Shown here one piece after another: positions 24,391 through 36,480 of a DNA stretch of 64,000 nt (the stretch's first letter is position 1; each line of letters begins with the position of its first letter). This DNA comes from Pithys albifrons albifrons (Eukaryota > Chordata > Aves > Passeriformes > Thamnophilidae). Below the pieces are notes generated by a model that was not told the DNA's origin, made no database searches, and saw nothing but the letters and a program-made list of their open reading frames with translations. The stretch spans positions 105,278,227 through 105,342,226 of the forward strand of contig NC_092458.1 of NCBI RefSeq assembly GCF_047495875.1, given 5' to 3'. The position numbers were made by a program, and so were the translations under genes.

Positions 24391-27300
24391 AGACAGTCTC
24401 TTTTTTTTTCCTTTCTACAAGAGGAACTCAAACAGGAAATTGGGTTATTCTCAAATTAAAAAATGAAAGAAATCATGCCTCAGTTTTCTCCATTGCATAA
24501 AAATTAGCACTCTCTACAGTTTCCTGCAAAGTGAAACATTTTGGCTGTTTGTTTATGAGTATTTCAGTGAGCCTTATTTTTGTCTTAAAAGACGATGAAA
24601 GGTAAAGGCACAGTCCTACATTTCTAAAATACTTTAAATTACAGGCTGGGTGCTTCTTGCTAGTTGTGCTTGAAGATACTGTTCTAAGGTGTGCTTTCAA
24701 CACTAGCAAGACCAGTTTTAAGAGGCTTTTCACTTTCTACCTTTTTTCTTTCTGGTGAAATATATATCCCCTTGAGCTGAATCAGCACAGCTCTCTCTGT
24801 GGCACCTTCTGCACAGGAACTTGTCACTTACTCATTTTACAGAGTATCATCCAGTGTGTGATAAACTCACTGGAAAAAGCAAGGTCTGGGAAAAACGGTG
24901 CTCAGAAATCTTTTAAACGAGATTTGCCACCAGAGAAACTGTGACATGCAATTTCACCCTGGGATCTCCTACTCATCCTCAGTTACCATCCACCATGAGG
25001 GCAATTGAGGCTCATCTTTATTGGTGAGTGAAGTGTGGGGTCAAAAAAAGAGTAGTGACAGAAATATTCTCTGCATCTCTTTATTAAGTGACCCCAAAGG
25101 ACACACAGTTCAAAGATTCTGTCAATTTTTTTGCCAAATGCAGCTACATATTTACTTACATTTACCTATATCTAAATGTAAATAACTTTATGAATCCCAC
25201 CTACACATAGAAATAGATAAAGGGTATCATAGTAAAACCCTGTGCATAGTTGGAAAAGAAAACATATACATTGTTGCCTACCCATGCTTGTTTTTAAATT
25301 AGTTAATTTTTTCCACTTCATTACACATACTTTGCTTATCAGATAATTATTCAGCTCTCTGAATGCAGTCATTCTTGTGATTAACACAGTTTAAATTGGA
25401 ATTAACCTTGTTACAGCCTATAGTCTTTTATAAAGAATGATCTTCATGTCTGTAGACTAATTGCACTGAGAAAGTTCACTGCAAAGACATAATTAATAGT
25501 CCATAATGTTGGGAAGGTGACATTTCCTACTTTCTTTGAACTCTCAGTTTGGTATTTGGAAGCCTGGATAAGGTATTGAATCTAGGATATTTAATCTGGA
25601 GTGGTGTCTAGTCGATAGTTAACTGAAACTGCTTCCTTTCCCCTAACAGCAATAAACCAGAAAGAACTAATTACCCCTTTTTATAGGTGCAATTTGAACC
25701 TAAAACTCTAGAGAGAGCATGAGTAGTAAACCACCGTTATAGCTGATTTCACCATCTGCACCTTAAAATTGGGACTGTGGAACTAGCAAAAGAATGCACA
25801 TAGCATTCACCACTGAAATCCCCTAAACAAATCTTGTTTTGTTGTAGGGAAATTTTTCAGAAGACAGGATTAATTTAGGAGTACTTTCTGATTACTTGTA
25901 AAATCGCTTTCCTTAAATGCATGCATATTTCATTTAATCCATCATTAGTACTTAATTGATGCTCACTCATCTAAATATTGATATTTTTTGATTTTAATGA
26001 ACACCACTGTATTAATATATTTTTTGCTTCAGCCTATCTGAAGAAAGAGGCCTTAGGTGATTCCTCTAGCAAAAATGGCAACCATCACTTTTCTGAATCT
26101 AGTAGAACTAGTTGCTATATTTTTATTTTCTTCTGGTGTTTCTTTTTCTATGAATAGGCAGGATCTATTACCTCCAATATAATCCCTCAAGCCTGATACT
26201 TTTTATTCTTCTGCTTTACTGTTAAGTTGCCAAATGCTATATATTTCTTTATCTTCATAATTGTTCACATAAATGAGAAACTATTAGACTTGGTTTTGAT
26301 TTCTTAAACATATATTTTTGTTAGGCTGAAGTTTTCAGAAAAAGAGCAAATTTTCTGATTGGCAGCTGAAGGATTGTTCACTTTCCCCATATTAGCAGTC
26401 CTTCTGCCCCTTTGCTGCTGATTTTGGAGTCTTGAACTCTGCATTCATTATTTTCAAAATTTAAAGCTCTCACTCATAGATTGATTTTGACTATTAATGT
26501 TTCCAAACCACCTCACAAGAATTTCTTGAATGGGTGCACTCTTCTTCAGCACATGCTGTGATTGGAGCCCTTTGACTGTATAAACACCCATTTAAATTGT
26601 CTTAGTGTCCAGGAGAAATTCTGTACTGAATTTGAACTTCTTAAGCTCTTCATTTTCAACAGTATCTTTCTGTGTTTTCTTATTGGTTTTCTTTTTCAGT
26701 TATTCAGTCTCATTCAACACTTCTCTGAAATAGATGAAAAAAGGTCATTTTGTCACCATTTTTGCTTTCTCTGAAAGTCTGTGGATGATACTATTTTATT
26801 CTACCCATTGACTTAATAGGAAGTCTGAGAAATTCTTCTGGCTGTGTATATTTCTTCAGTATGACTTGAAATGAAATTAAGTTTCAAAGGGGTTTTAGCT
26901 TAGGTTGTCAGTAGCTTGAAAATTGAAAGATTGGCTCTTAATTTTTGAGATACAAGAAAAAGGTTCAAAGCAGCTTTGCCAAAGAGGCAAAAAAAAAATT
27001 GCAAATCTATTTCTAGTGCAGGGTAAACTTTGGAACAGACAAAAAGCAGCTTGATTTTGAGCCATTTCTGCAAAGCATAGCCTGATTTATTTGGGGAAAG
27101 AGAGGACTTACTAGTACTCCATGAAGTCATATTTTTATACCTGTATCTACTGCTGTCCATAAACGTGGCTCAGTCATGAGTGCCCCTAAATCTCACTGAA
27201 AAATGTTTATATATAATGTATAGAGGTAATCTTAGGTAGTCTAAATACAATACTTGACAAATGTGAATTTACTAAAATTCCTCTAATATGCAAGGATTCA

Positions 27301-29044
27301 TTTCTCTCTCTCTCTTTTTTTTTTCCCCACCCCTGGAAAAGAGGTCTCACTGTCTCACCTCAAGTGATCTTGTAGACCTGAGTATTCATGTAGAGGTTGA
27401 AGTCTATTCTGAACGTGTGTTCACTAGACCAGTCAGTTAATTCCATGGTGTCTCACCACTTCATGTGGTAACCATAATGTACAAACTCATATGAAAGACC
27501 CCTGCAAAATAAAAAAAAAACCCTCATAAATTTGCAAAGTTCTTGAAAAACTTTCTTCAAATGCTATATTGTTAAAATAATACCTTTAGTTTTTTTTATT
27601 CACTAAAATTGTTTAGTTAAATGTAAAGTCACAAAGTAGAAAATAAGTCATTTTCTTTACTAAAAATTTGCATTAATCCTTCAATCCATTGTTTGTGACT
27701 TGGTAGCGATCAGTAAGTTCCGACAGTATCTGATTGGTGGTGACTGCCATCTCTAAAATTGTTGGAGGACAGGTTTTCTGAGAATAAGATAGATTTTTGA
27801 ATATTAAAACAAGATGATAACAGAAAATATTCATAAAATTGTATGAATTGATTGATATTTGATTGGAGAAATCTTTAATTAACAGGAGAAGGAGAGTTCT
27901 TTTTAAATTGATTTGAAAGAAATCAAGATGTGAATTAACTCCATTTTTTAGTTGGAGAGTGTATGAAAAATTTTCAGAAATCTTTTTTCTAGTGGGTTTT
28001 TAAAAGGCACCACAGAGGTTCCCAACCCAGAAGGCAAAATCTCTGTAAAAGCAGAAAAAAGTAAACAACCGAGAAAATGCTACTCCTTAAATCAGTAGTT
28101 TTCATCAGATTTTGGCAGAGCTGGGGGCAATAAATGACAGACAGCAGAGAAAGTGGCACCAGACATAACATATTGAAGATGATAAATTTTTCCAGGTCCA
28201 GCAATGTGCTTTACTCCTTTGTGTTGCATCCCCAGACCTTTCAGTTTATTCCTAACATCTTCCCTGGGAAAAGCTCTTTTTCTTGATTTACACTGTCCCA
28301 GAGCACTCTGCTTGCCAGTACTGTTGGCTGCTGCAATCCACCACGAGCTGTAGTTCTAATGTGAAGATATGTCAGGAGGCAGGAAAAGAAAATTGAGAAA
28401 CTGGACAAAGAAAGAGCAGTTGGTCAGAAACACTGTCCTGAACTGAGATTTTCTCTTTCCACACATGCATTATCTACGTATAGATTCTCTTATGCATAAG
28501 TTTTATAACAGCAAAGGAGGAGATGTAGAAGCCTGTTTAGTATAATACTCCTCTTTTCTGAATATTTATCTTGAGGTTTTGGGCCTGCAAGAGCAAGAGT
28601 GAATTGAAATTGCAGCCCCCTCAGCTGGAGATTTGATTTGCTGTGTATGAGAACATAAGATTCCCCTCTAGTCAAACACACAGACGCAATGGCATAGCCC
28701 CAAGTTGCATAATCTTCTCTGTGGTGCTTCTCATTTGGCTAAACACCATTGAGCTGGCTCAGCAGGAAGGTTTTGCCTCTGCAAATTCATCTTCAGTGAC
28801 CAGGGACAGGAGGAATGCAATGATCCTTTATAACAGCTATTTTTGAGAACTGTCTGATTTGGCCTGACAGAGGTGGAGGAGATATCTGGTGTATCTAAGA
28901 TGTCTGTATGGTGGAAGAGGGGGTTCCTGGGATTTCTGTCCTAGGAAATCTCTCACTGTTCCTCCAATGACACAGGAGTGGACTGAGTTATCTGAAGACA
29001 AAGAGATCAGCTGACAGAGCAGAAAATAAAAAAATGTAATTTGA
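24391..29044. other. AT-rich non-coding stretch
   Basis: I see no gene, RNA or mobile element. A pyrimidine-rich tract lies near 27,300-27,330. Open frames are all under 90 codons and unremarkable. Confidence 0.45.
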
Positions 29045-29622
29045 ATTTTTCAGTGTCTGCTTAGGGAGGAGATTGTCCAGCTCTACTCTGGAGTGCTGTG
29101 GCCTCACTTTGAATCCTGTGCAGTTTTGGGTGTCACAATATAAGAAATTTATAAAGCTATTAGAGAGTATCCAAAGGAAGGCTACAAAGATAGTGGAGGG
29201 CTGGAGAGGAATCCGTGCCAGGAGCAACTGAGGTCATTTGATTTGCTGAGCCTGGAGAAAAGGAGACTGAGGGGAGATCTCATTGCATTTACAACTTCCT
29301 CACAATGGGAGAAGGAGGGGCAGGCACTGATGTCTGTGGTAACCAGTGACAGGACCCAAGGGGATGGCCTGAAGTTATGTCAGGAGAGGTTTAGGTTGGA
29401 TATTAGGAAAAGATTCTTCTCCCAAAAGGTGGTTAGGTGCTGGAAAAGGCTCCCCAGGAAAGTGATCACAGCACCAAGCCTGATAGTTCAAGAATCATTT
29501 GGACAAAGCTTCCAGGCACATGGTGGGACTCTTGGGGGGTTTTGTGCGAGGCAAGGGTTGGACTTTGATGATCCTAGTGAATCCCTTCCAACTGAGAATA
29601 TTTTGTGATTTTTATGATTCTA
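29045..29622 (+). mobile_element. Old CR1 LINE 3' fragment, plus strand
   Basis: In plus orientation the decayed translation contains, in order, the pieces that follow the reverse transcriptase core in CR1. These are an ESIQRKATK-like segment (about 29,160), a [11 protein letters not shown] segment (29,243-29,290), a LDIRKRFFSQKVVRCWKRLP segment (near 29,395-29,455) and the 3' tail with TTATGATTCT (29,613-29,622). The same blocks appear intact at 34,260-34,722. It is 5'-truncated, has many stops and frameshifts, and is clearly older than the copy at 31 kb. Confidence 0.85.
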
Positions 29623-29729
29623 ATAATGTAGGAGCTGTCATCAAGCTTTTCCCACAGCTAAGGCATTTGCAACAAATCCTGAGGGAGAGCCTCTGTTTTT
29701 TAATAAGAGAAAAGCCCATGTTGTAGGCT

Positions 29730-30140
29730 TTGGTGTCCTAGAAACTAAGATAGACCCACTACAGAGCACAACTAAGCACCTCAGCCAAGATGGCAGCACC
29801 TCCAGGAAAGTCTGTGTGAGGAAGGGCAGAACCTGCCCAGCAGTGAGAGGTAAGGGAAACTGTGAGAGAGACAGATGTCCAAGCAGGGTTCCCATGCAGC
29901 CCTTAGAGAGATGATGTTGGAGCAGAAGAAATGAGTTAGACGGAAGGAACAATACTGCCCAAAACACCCTTCCTGCAATGGAGTGACTGGGTGTAACCTG
30001 TGGTGGTAACAAGCTGGGAAGTAGAGATGCTTCAGGCAAAGCTCACTCAGGTGGTTTTCATCTTATTCCCCTCCCTAGCCTGTTGAGGGGAATGAGAGAG
30101 TGGCTGGGTGAGCTTATGGCAGCCAACCAAGGTTAACCCA
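29730..30140 (+). mobile_element. Degraded LTR relic, plus strand
   Basis: The last 80 bp (about 30,060-30,140) has CCCCTCCCTAGCCTGTTGAG, then GGCTGGGTGAGC, then GCCAACCAAGGTTAACCCA. In reverse these resemble the U5 end of the family B relic at 2,669. The upstream purine-rich part (CCTCCAGGAAAGTCTGTGTG, GTGAGAGAGACAG) is compatible with the body of the same kind of LTR. The left boundary is approximate, and I found no target duplication. Confidence 0.45.
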
Positions 30141-30144
30141 TCCC

Positions 30145-31159
30145 AAAGTTAATCCATCATTCTCTCTTTATCTGGGATGAATCCAGTTACTGAGCTTCAC
30201 AAAGGTGCGTACAACCTTTTCTGTCATAGATCCAGATGCAAATTCTGTTGTTGTTATTAAGTTCTAAAATAGAAATCATTATCAAATTTGTGTTACACTT
30301 TTCATATAGAATTTTTCATTATATTTTATCATACAATGAAACAGCATAACCATGGGCTTTGTTTTAAAATTGAAAAAGTCAACCAGAACAAAGTTAATCT
30401 CTTCCCAAAACCAAACCACATGAGATGCACATACATAAATAAACATATGAACACATAAACTTAAAAAATAAAATTTTAAACACTGAAATATTGCAGAAAC
30501 ATAAGCAAAACCAGTACAGATTGAATATATCCTGTATTTTTCTTCAAGAAATACCACATATAGGTAATACACTCTTGAGACAACCTAGTATCACTATGAA
30601 ATTAATTATTTGATTGCCTAATCATATCATTACATAATTAAATTAATATATACAATTCTGTGCACAGTACTTTTTGTTGTGAAAGCACAGCATTTTACAA
30701 TGTGCTCAAAAATTTTCATACTGTACAAGAAAATCTCCAGTAATCCATTTTGCTGGGCACCTGCTAGAAATTTTTATTTAGAAATGTAGATTCTGAATAA
30801 TAATGTTGAAAAATTTATTTTTCATAATAATGCTCTGCATTATCAGTTTGTCAACAAGCTCATGTATTTAATGAATTATGAGTCATGTTATTTCTTGTCT
30901 TTGGACTAGTGGTGGAAGGCATTGCCACAGGTTTAAAGGTGCGAGAATTTTCGTATCCTAGAAAGAGGACATCTGGTTTTCTAGAGGGGTTTTTTGGTCA
31001 GTTACTGCCATTTATATATAAACAAAGTAATTAGCAGCCTTAACTGTAAGCATCCAGAAATAATGTTAAATCATATTCATATCTTGAAATGTAATACTTG
31101 GATTAGTTCCAAGAGGTTTCTATCTGTTTCATTCCACTGACAACCTGTCCCTTTGTTTA
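30145..31159. other. AT-rich non-coding stretch
   Basis: No feature recognised between the LTR relic and the long CR1. Confidence 0.45.
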
Positions 31160-31791
31160 TACAATCTCATGATTGGGACCCAATTTGTAACGATAATGCT
31201 CACACTGCACACTATTACAGTGGATCTGTCTACAAGATCTTCTGGTTACCCCCAGCCTACCAGACGGGTAAGAGGAAAAAGAGAAGGGTTGTTGTAATCG
31301 GTGACTCCCTTCTGAGGGGAACTGAGGGCCCTATATGTCAGCCAGACCTGTCCCACAGGGAAGTTTGATGCCTTCCTGGGGCCAGGGTGAGGGATATTAC
31401 CAAAATACTTCCTAAGCTTATCCAACCCTCAGACTATTACCCGCTGTTGGTTGTCCAGGTTGGAAGTGATGACATTAATAAAAGGAGTACCAGAGTAATT
31501 AAAAAAGATTTCAAGGCACTGACCCGATCTCTTCATGGGACAGGAGCACAGGTAGTAATTGCCTCAGTTCCTGTGCTAGCTGGGATGAATGAGGAGAGGT
31601 TTAGGAAAGCCCAGCTTACCAATAGGTGGCTTAGGGGATGGTGCTATCGTCAAAATTTGGGTTTTTTTGATCATGGCGCAAACTCTGTGTTGCCCAGTCT
31701 AGTCAAAGCAGATGGGCTTCATTTATCTAGGAAGGGCAAAAGAACTGTAGCCCATAAGTTGGCAGGATTGGTTAGGAGGGCTTTAAACTAG
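31160..31791 (+). pseudogene. CR1 ORF1 remnant with SGNH-esterase-like domain
   Basis: The frame runs to 31,791 and is broken by one in-frame TGA at 31,366-31,368; the two pieces are otherwise in the same frame. It contains a KRKKRRVVVIGDSLLRG segment, where GDSL holds the candidate catalytic serine of SGNH hydrolases, then a VVQVGSDDI-like block, and near the end ADGLHLSRKG, which supplies the Asp-x-x-His pair expected at the end of that fold. CR1 ORF1 proteins with an esterase domain are known; their N-terminal part (zinc-finger-like) is missing here because of the 5' truncation. In the intact family the protein binds RNA or lipid during retrotransposition; its exact role is not settled. 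As a broken copy it is not expected to be expressed. Confidence 0.85.
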
Positions 31792-31865
31792 GTTTGAAGG
31801 GGGAAGGGACGGCAACTGGGCTCTCCAGAGATAGTTCTAAGGGCATAGAGCCCGAGGTGAGAATG

Positions 31866-34635
31866 AAATCAATGGCCCAGCTGAAGTGCATGTACACCAA
31901 TGCACGCAGTATGGGAAACAAACAAGAGGAGCTGGAAGCCATAGTGCAGCAGGAAAACTATGACATAGTTGCTGTCACAGAAAGGTGGTGGATGAATCAC
32001 ATGACTGGAGTGCTGCTATGGGGGACTACAAGCTCTTCAGAAAAGACAGGCAGGGAAGGAGAGGTGGAGGGTTGGCTTTATATGTTAGCGAGTCTCTTGA
32101 CTCTGTTGAAGTGGAGGTCAGCAGTGACAAGGTTGAGTGCCTGTGGGCCAGAATCAGGGGCAAGGCCAACAAGGCTGACACCCTTGTGGGTGTCTGTTAC
32201 AGACCGCCCAACCAGGATGATGAAGGGGATGAATTATTCTACAAGCAGCTGGCAGATGTCTCAAAATCTCCAGCCCTTGTTCTTGTGGGTGACTTTAACC
32301 TGCCAGATATCTGCTGGGAGCTTGATACTGCAGAGAAGAGGCAGTCAAGGAGGTTCCTGGAGTGTATAGAGGACAATTTCCTTCATCAACTGGTAAATGA
32401 GCCTACCAGGGGTAAGGCCCTGCTAGACCTACTGTTTACAAACAGAGAGGGGCTGGTAGATGATGTAGTGGTTTGAGGCCACCTGGGGCATAGTGACCAT
32501 GACATAATAGAATTTTCAGTCCTCAGGGATGTAAGGAGAGCCACCATTAAAACCTCTACTTTGGACTTCCAGAGAGCAGATTTTGGCCTATTCAAAGAAC
32601 TGATTCAGAGCATACCCTTGGAAACAACCCTTAAAGGCAAGGGGGTCCAGAAGGGATGGACATGTTTTAAGAGGGAGATTTTGAATGCACAGCAACAGGC
32701 TGTCCCAGTGTGCCGAAAGGCCAGCCGGAGGGGAAGACGGCCAGCTTGGTTAAATAGGGAGATTCTGCAAGAAATCAGGGATAAAAAGAAAGTTTACAGA
32801 CTATGGAAAAAAGGGCTGGCTACTTAAGAAGAATTTACAGATAAAGCTAGGCCATGCAGGAAAAAAATTAGGGAAAGAAAAGTGGAATTTGAAGTAAATT
32901 TGGCTATTTCAGTTAGGGATAACAAAAAGTCCTTTTATAAATACATTAATAACAAAAGGAGGGGCAAGGAAAACCTCCATTCTCTGTTGGACTTGGAGGG
33001 AAATATAGTTAAGGAAGATGAGGAGAAGGCTGAGGTACTTAACACCTACTTTGCCTCAGTTTTCACCAGGAAGACAGGTGGCCCTCAAGACAACTGGCCT
33101 CTGGAGCTGGTGGACAGGGAGAGGGAGCTGAATAGCCCTCCTGTATTCCAGGAGGAAATAGTGACTTACTGAGCCAGCTGGATCCTAACCAGTCTATGGG
33201 ACCAGATGGGATCCATCCCAGGGTGATGAAGGAGCTGGCAGAAGAGCTTGCCAAACAGCTCTCCATCATCTTCCAACAGTCCTGTCTCTCTGGGGAGGTC
33301 CCAGATGATTGGAGGTTGGCCAATGTCACCCCAATCCACAAAAAGGGCTGCAAGCAGGACCCTGGCAACTACAGGCCTGTCAGCCTGACCTCCGTGCCTG
33401 GCAGGGTTATGGAGCAGTTCATCCTGAGTGTAATCACACAGCACCTTCAGGATGGACAAGGGATTAGACCCAGCCAGCATGGGTTTAGGAGGGGCAGGTC
33501 CTGTCTGACCAACCTGATCTCTTTTTACGATCAGGTGACCCACCTGGTGGATAAGGGGAAGGCTGTGGATGTGATCTATCTGGACTTCAGCAAGGCCTTT
33601 GATACTGTCTCCCATAATATACTCCTGAAAAAGCTGGTAGCCCATGCCCTGGACAAGTGTACCCTCTCCTGGATTAGGAGCTGGCTGGAGGGTCGGGCCC
33701 AGAGAGTGCTGATGAACGGAGCTGCATCCAGCTGGCGGCCGGTCACCAGTGGTGTTCCCCAGGGGTCTGTATTGGGTCCAGTCCTGTTTAACATCTTTAC
33801 TGATGAGGGGATTGAGTCCACCATCAGCAAATTTGCTGATGACACCAAGTTGGAAGGGAGTGTTGACCTGCTGGAAGGCAGGAGGGCTCTGCAGAGGAAT
33901 CTGGATAGGCTTGAGAGATGGGCTGATTCCAATGGGATGAAGTTCAACAAGGCCAAGTGCCGGGTCCTGCACTTTGGCCACAACAACCCCCTGCAGCGCT
34001 ACAGGCTGGGCACAGAGTGGCTGGAGAGCAGCCAGGCAGAAAAGGACCTTGGAGTACTAATTGACAGGAAGCTCAACATGAGTCAACAGTGTGCCCAGGT
34101 GGCCAAGAAGGCCAATGGGATCCTGTCCTGTATCAAAAATAGCGTGGCCAGCAGGACCAGGGAAGTGATCCTTCCCCTGTACTCTGCATTGGTGAGGCCA
34201 CACCTTGAGTACTGTGTTCAGTTCTGGGCCCCTCAGTTCAGAAAGGATATTGAGGTGCTGGAGCCGGTCCAGAGAAGAGCAACAAGGCTGGTGAAGGGAC
34301 TGGAGCACAAGCCCTATGGGGAGAGGCTGAGGGAGCTGGGGTTGTTTAGCCTGGAGAAGAGGAGACTCAGAGGTGACCTCATCACTGTCTAGAACTACCT
34401 GAAGGGAAGTTATAGCCAGGTGGCGGTTGGTCTCTTCTCCCAGGCACTCAGCAATAGGACAAGGGGGCACGGGCTTAAGGTCTGCCAGGGGAAATTTAAG
34501 TTGGATATCAGAAAAAAATTCTTTCCAGAGAGAGTAATCAGGCATTGGAATGGGCTGCCCAGAGAGGTGGTGGATTCACCATCCCTAGAGATTTTTAAAC
34601 GCAGATTGGACGTGGCGCTGGGTGCCATGATCTAG
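31866..34635 (+). pseudogene. CR1 ORF2 pseudogene: endonuclease plus reverse transcriptase
   Basis: An apurinic-type endonuclease domain starts with LKCMYTNARSMGNKQEELE and continues past a one-base frameshift near 31,990. It shows the VGDFN motif (near 32,288) and a late SDHD motif (near 32,491). The reverse transcriptase follows, with [10 protein letters not shown], the [13 protein letters not shown] block (33,580-33,615), [11 protein letters not shown], and FADD at 33,832-33,843. Downstream come [20 protein letters not shown] and the C-terminal [12 protein letters not shown] and [12 protein letters not shown] blocks. Defects are stops TGA 32,474, TAA 32,825 and TAG 34,390, frameshifts near 31,990 and 33,165, and an apparent loss of three codons just upstream of FADD where the family has a longer FIND-type block. 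The core from 33,196 to 34,392 is still open for 398 codons, so divergence is moderate. Confidence 0.92.
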
Positions 34636-34722
34636 TAAATGGACTAGAGTTGGACCAAGGGTTGGACTCGATGATCTTGGAGGTCTTTTCCAACCCAATC
34701 GATTCTATGATTCTATGATTAT

Positions 34723-35976
34723 ATTTTCAGGATATATGTATTTTCACATGTGTACCCAGATGTTCAAAGATTTTGTTGAGATTCAGTTTTCTCTGACAAA
34801 GCATTATATGGTGCTGCTTTTTGAAGATGTTATGTTAAAAGTTGTAACATTTTGGTACTCTTGAATAGTTATGCTTTGAACAACCATGCTTTTATTATGA
34901 AAATATAATCTCTTTATTTATTTTTACTTTTGTGCTTCTACTGCCTCTGCATGGGAGGCGGTTTTGATTTATATGTTTAATAAAATGGAATATTATTGTA
35001 TAAATGTATATGGATAGATGCAGAACTAAGTGGTCTAAGATTCCTTACGTGTGAGTAAGGGTTTGGAGACTCTGAAGGAGTCAGATGAAAATATTGGTAG
35101 AACAAATATGTCTTCTTTTGTGGTACAGACATGCTAAGAGCCTTAATATAACACACACATTTTTGGATGAATGAGGGCTGTTTTGGAATTACTGCCTGTT
35201 GGTTTGCTTTGAGATTGTTGCAGCTGATTATAACCTCAGTCACATCTTTCTCGTCTGATGTCTGTAAGGGAGAGTGTAAAAGAGTGCAGGTGGAAAGCTG
35301 TATTTGATTTTCTTACAGACTTCAAGGCTATGCTTAAAATGGTTGTTGACCAGGACATTCTCTGTGTGCAAAGGGGAAGACTGTGTGACACACAAACTGA
35401 ACAGTGAGAGAGTGGTTTGAATAAATCTTTTCCCTGATCTTCCTTTCTTTTTAAATCTGTTACGGGAGATTTAAAGGGATGTGAGAAGAAGTGTCTGTAA
35501 GTGGAAAGAGATTATTGAAGGAAAGTAGTAAATAGCAGCTGCAGCGAGACTCAAGCAGCTCAGTAGCTTGTTCCCCTGTGTATTAAAAGTGATATTGTAA
35601 ACCCAGAACTGAAAACCCCACCTGAATTGCAACACTGCCCACAATCATGTAGGAGGTCTTACTTCTGAAGAGTTTCTGGAAGATGTACTGTATTTATCAT
35701 CCCGGGACACTTCATGAACTCCTTAGTCAAGGATATAATTTCCAACTATGTAAACCAAAGGAAAACACCGTGAGAAATCAAGACTAGAATCCAATATACC
35801 AGATGTCTGCTGTGTCAGGAAATCTATTGGGCAGTGATAATAATCCCAGGAAGCAGGGTACTAACTATGCTACAGAGAAATGGAAGGGCAAAGGGGAAAT
35901 CAACAATAAAACCCCAACTGTTTTTCCAAACTAATATGAAGAGATATCCTATCCTGACCTTTAATCATGAGCTAAA
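34723..35976. other. Non-coding stretch
   Basis: No gene or repeat recognised between the CR1 and the next LTR. Confidence 0.45.
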
Positions 35977-35981
35977 GTAGT
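35977..35981. repeat. Target-site duplication GTAGT, left
   Basis: GTAGT immediately precedes the LTR and recurs at 36,476-36,480. Confidence 0.8.
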
Positions 35982-36475
35982 TGTGATGGGTTTGATCCAT
36001 GGCTTCCTCAGTAACTAGGTGTAACTAAGGAAGTGGACATTGCATGAGTATTCCACACATATTTTCCACGTAGCAGAGGAGGAGGGGAGATAGGAAGGAG
36101 TTTAATCTTCCTTTTTTCTGGCAAGGCTCAGGAGAGGAGCAGGAGGAGCCTGGACGGTCCCTTGTGTCTGTTGGTTTTCCTAGCTCAGGATGTGGTGAGA
36201 GTGTATCATTGCCTGTTCTCCTCCTTTCTTGAAGTTTTTAATTGTATTTGTCTATTTTGTTTGTGTTGGTTTGGTTTTGTTCCTCCTTATTTCCTTGTTA
36301 CCCATTCCCCTTCCCTTTTCCCTTTTTTTCCACATTGTGTGTACAAATTGCATATGTGGTTGCAAATGTTAGAAAATATAATTTCTGTTTTAATTCAGTT
36401 CAGTTTCTTTTGAGTTCAGGCCTAGTCTGAACTTTAAAGCCTAAATTTTTGGCCTACTTGGCTAAACCCATAATA
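35982..36475 (+). mobile_element. Solo LTR of family A, 494 bp, plus strand
   Basis: It begins TGTGATGGGTTTGATCCATGG and ends GGCTAAACCCATAATA. The first and last 12 bases are near-inverted repeats; the terminal CA has apparently mutated to TA. A perfect GTAGT duplication flanks it. Shared blocks with the nested minus-strand LTR at 23,174-23,701 (CTTCCTCAGTAACT, CTAAGGAAGT, GTATTCCACAC, CCACGTAGCAG, and a late AAATATAATTT before CAGTTCAGTTTCTTT) show they are one family. Orientation is inferred from the U3-like start and the A/T-rich poly(A) zone near 36,374-36,400. The 83-codon frame inside is incidental. Confidence 0.87.
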
Positions 36476-36480
36476 GTAGT
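36476..36480. repeat. Target-site duplication GTAGT, right
   Basis: Matches 35,977-35,981 and directly follows the LTR. Confidence 0.8.

Larger units (their letters stand above)
31160..34722 (+). mobile_element. Long CR1 LINE, 5'-truncated
   Basis: A non-LTR retrotransposon of the CR1 clade, about 3.5 kb. It carries the second half of ORF1 with its esterase-like domain, nearly all of ORF2 (endonuclease, reverse transcriptase, C-terminal region) and a short 3' UTR. The UTR reads GGGTTGGACTCGATGATCTT, then AGGTCTTTTCCAACCCAAT, and ends in ATTCTATG ATTCTATG octamer repeats (about 34,702-34,722). No poly(A) tail is present, as usual for CR1. The 5' edge is set where the ORF1 reading frame fades, at roughly 31,150-31,200. 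Both ORFs carry several disabling changes, so this copy cannot move by itself. Confidence 0.93.

Noticed and set aside
33166..33981. A 271-codon minus-strand open frame across the CR1
   Set aside because: Antisense shadow of the reverse transcriptase frame.
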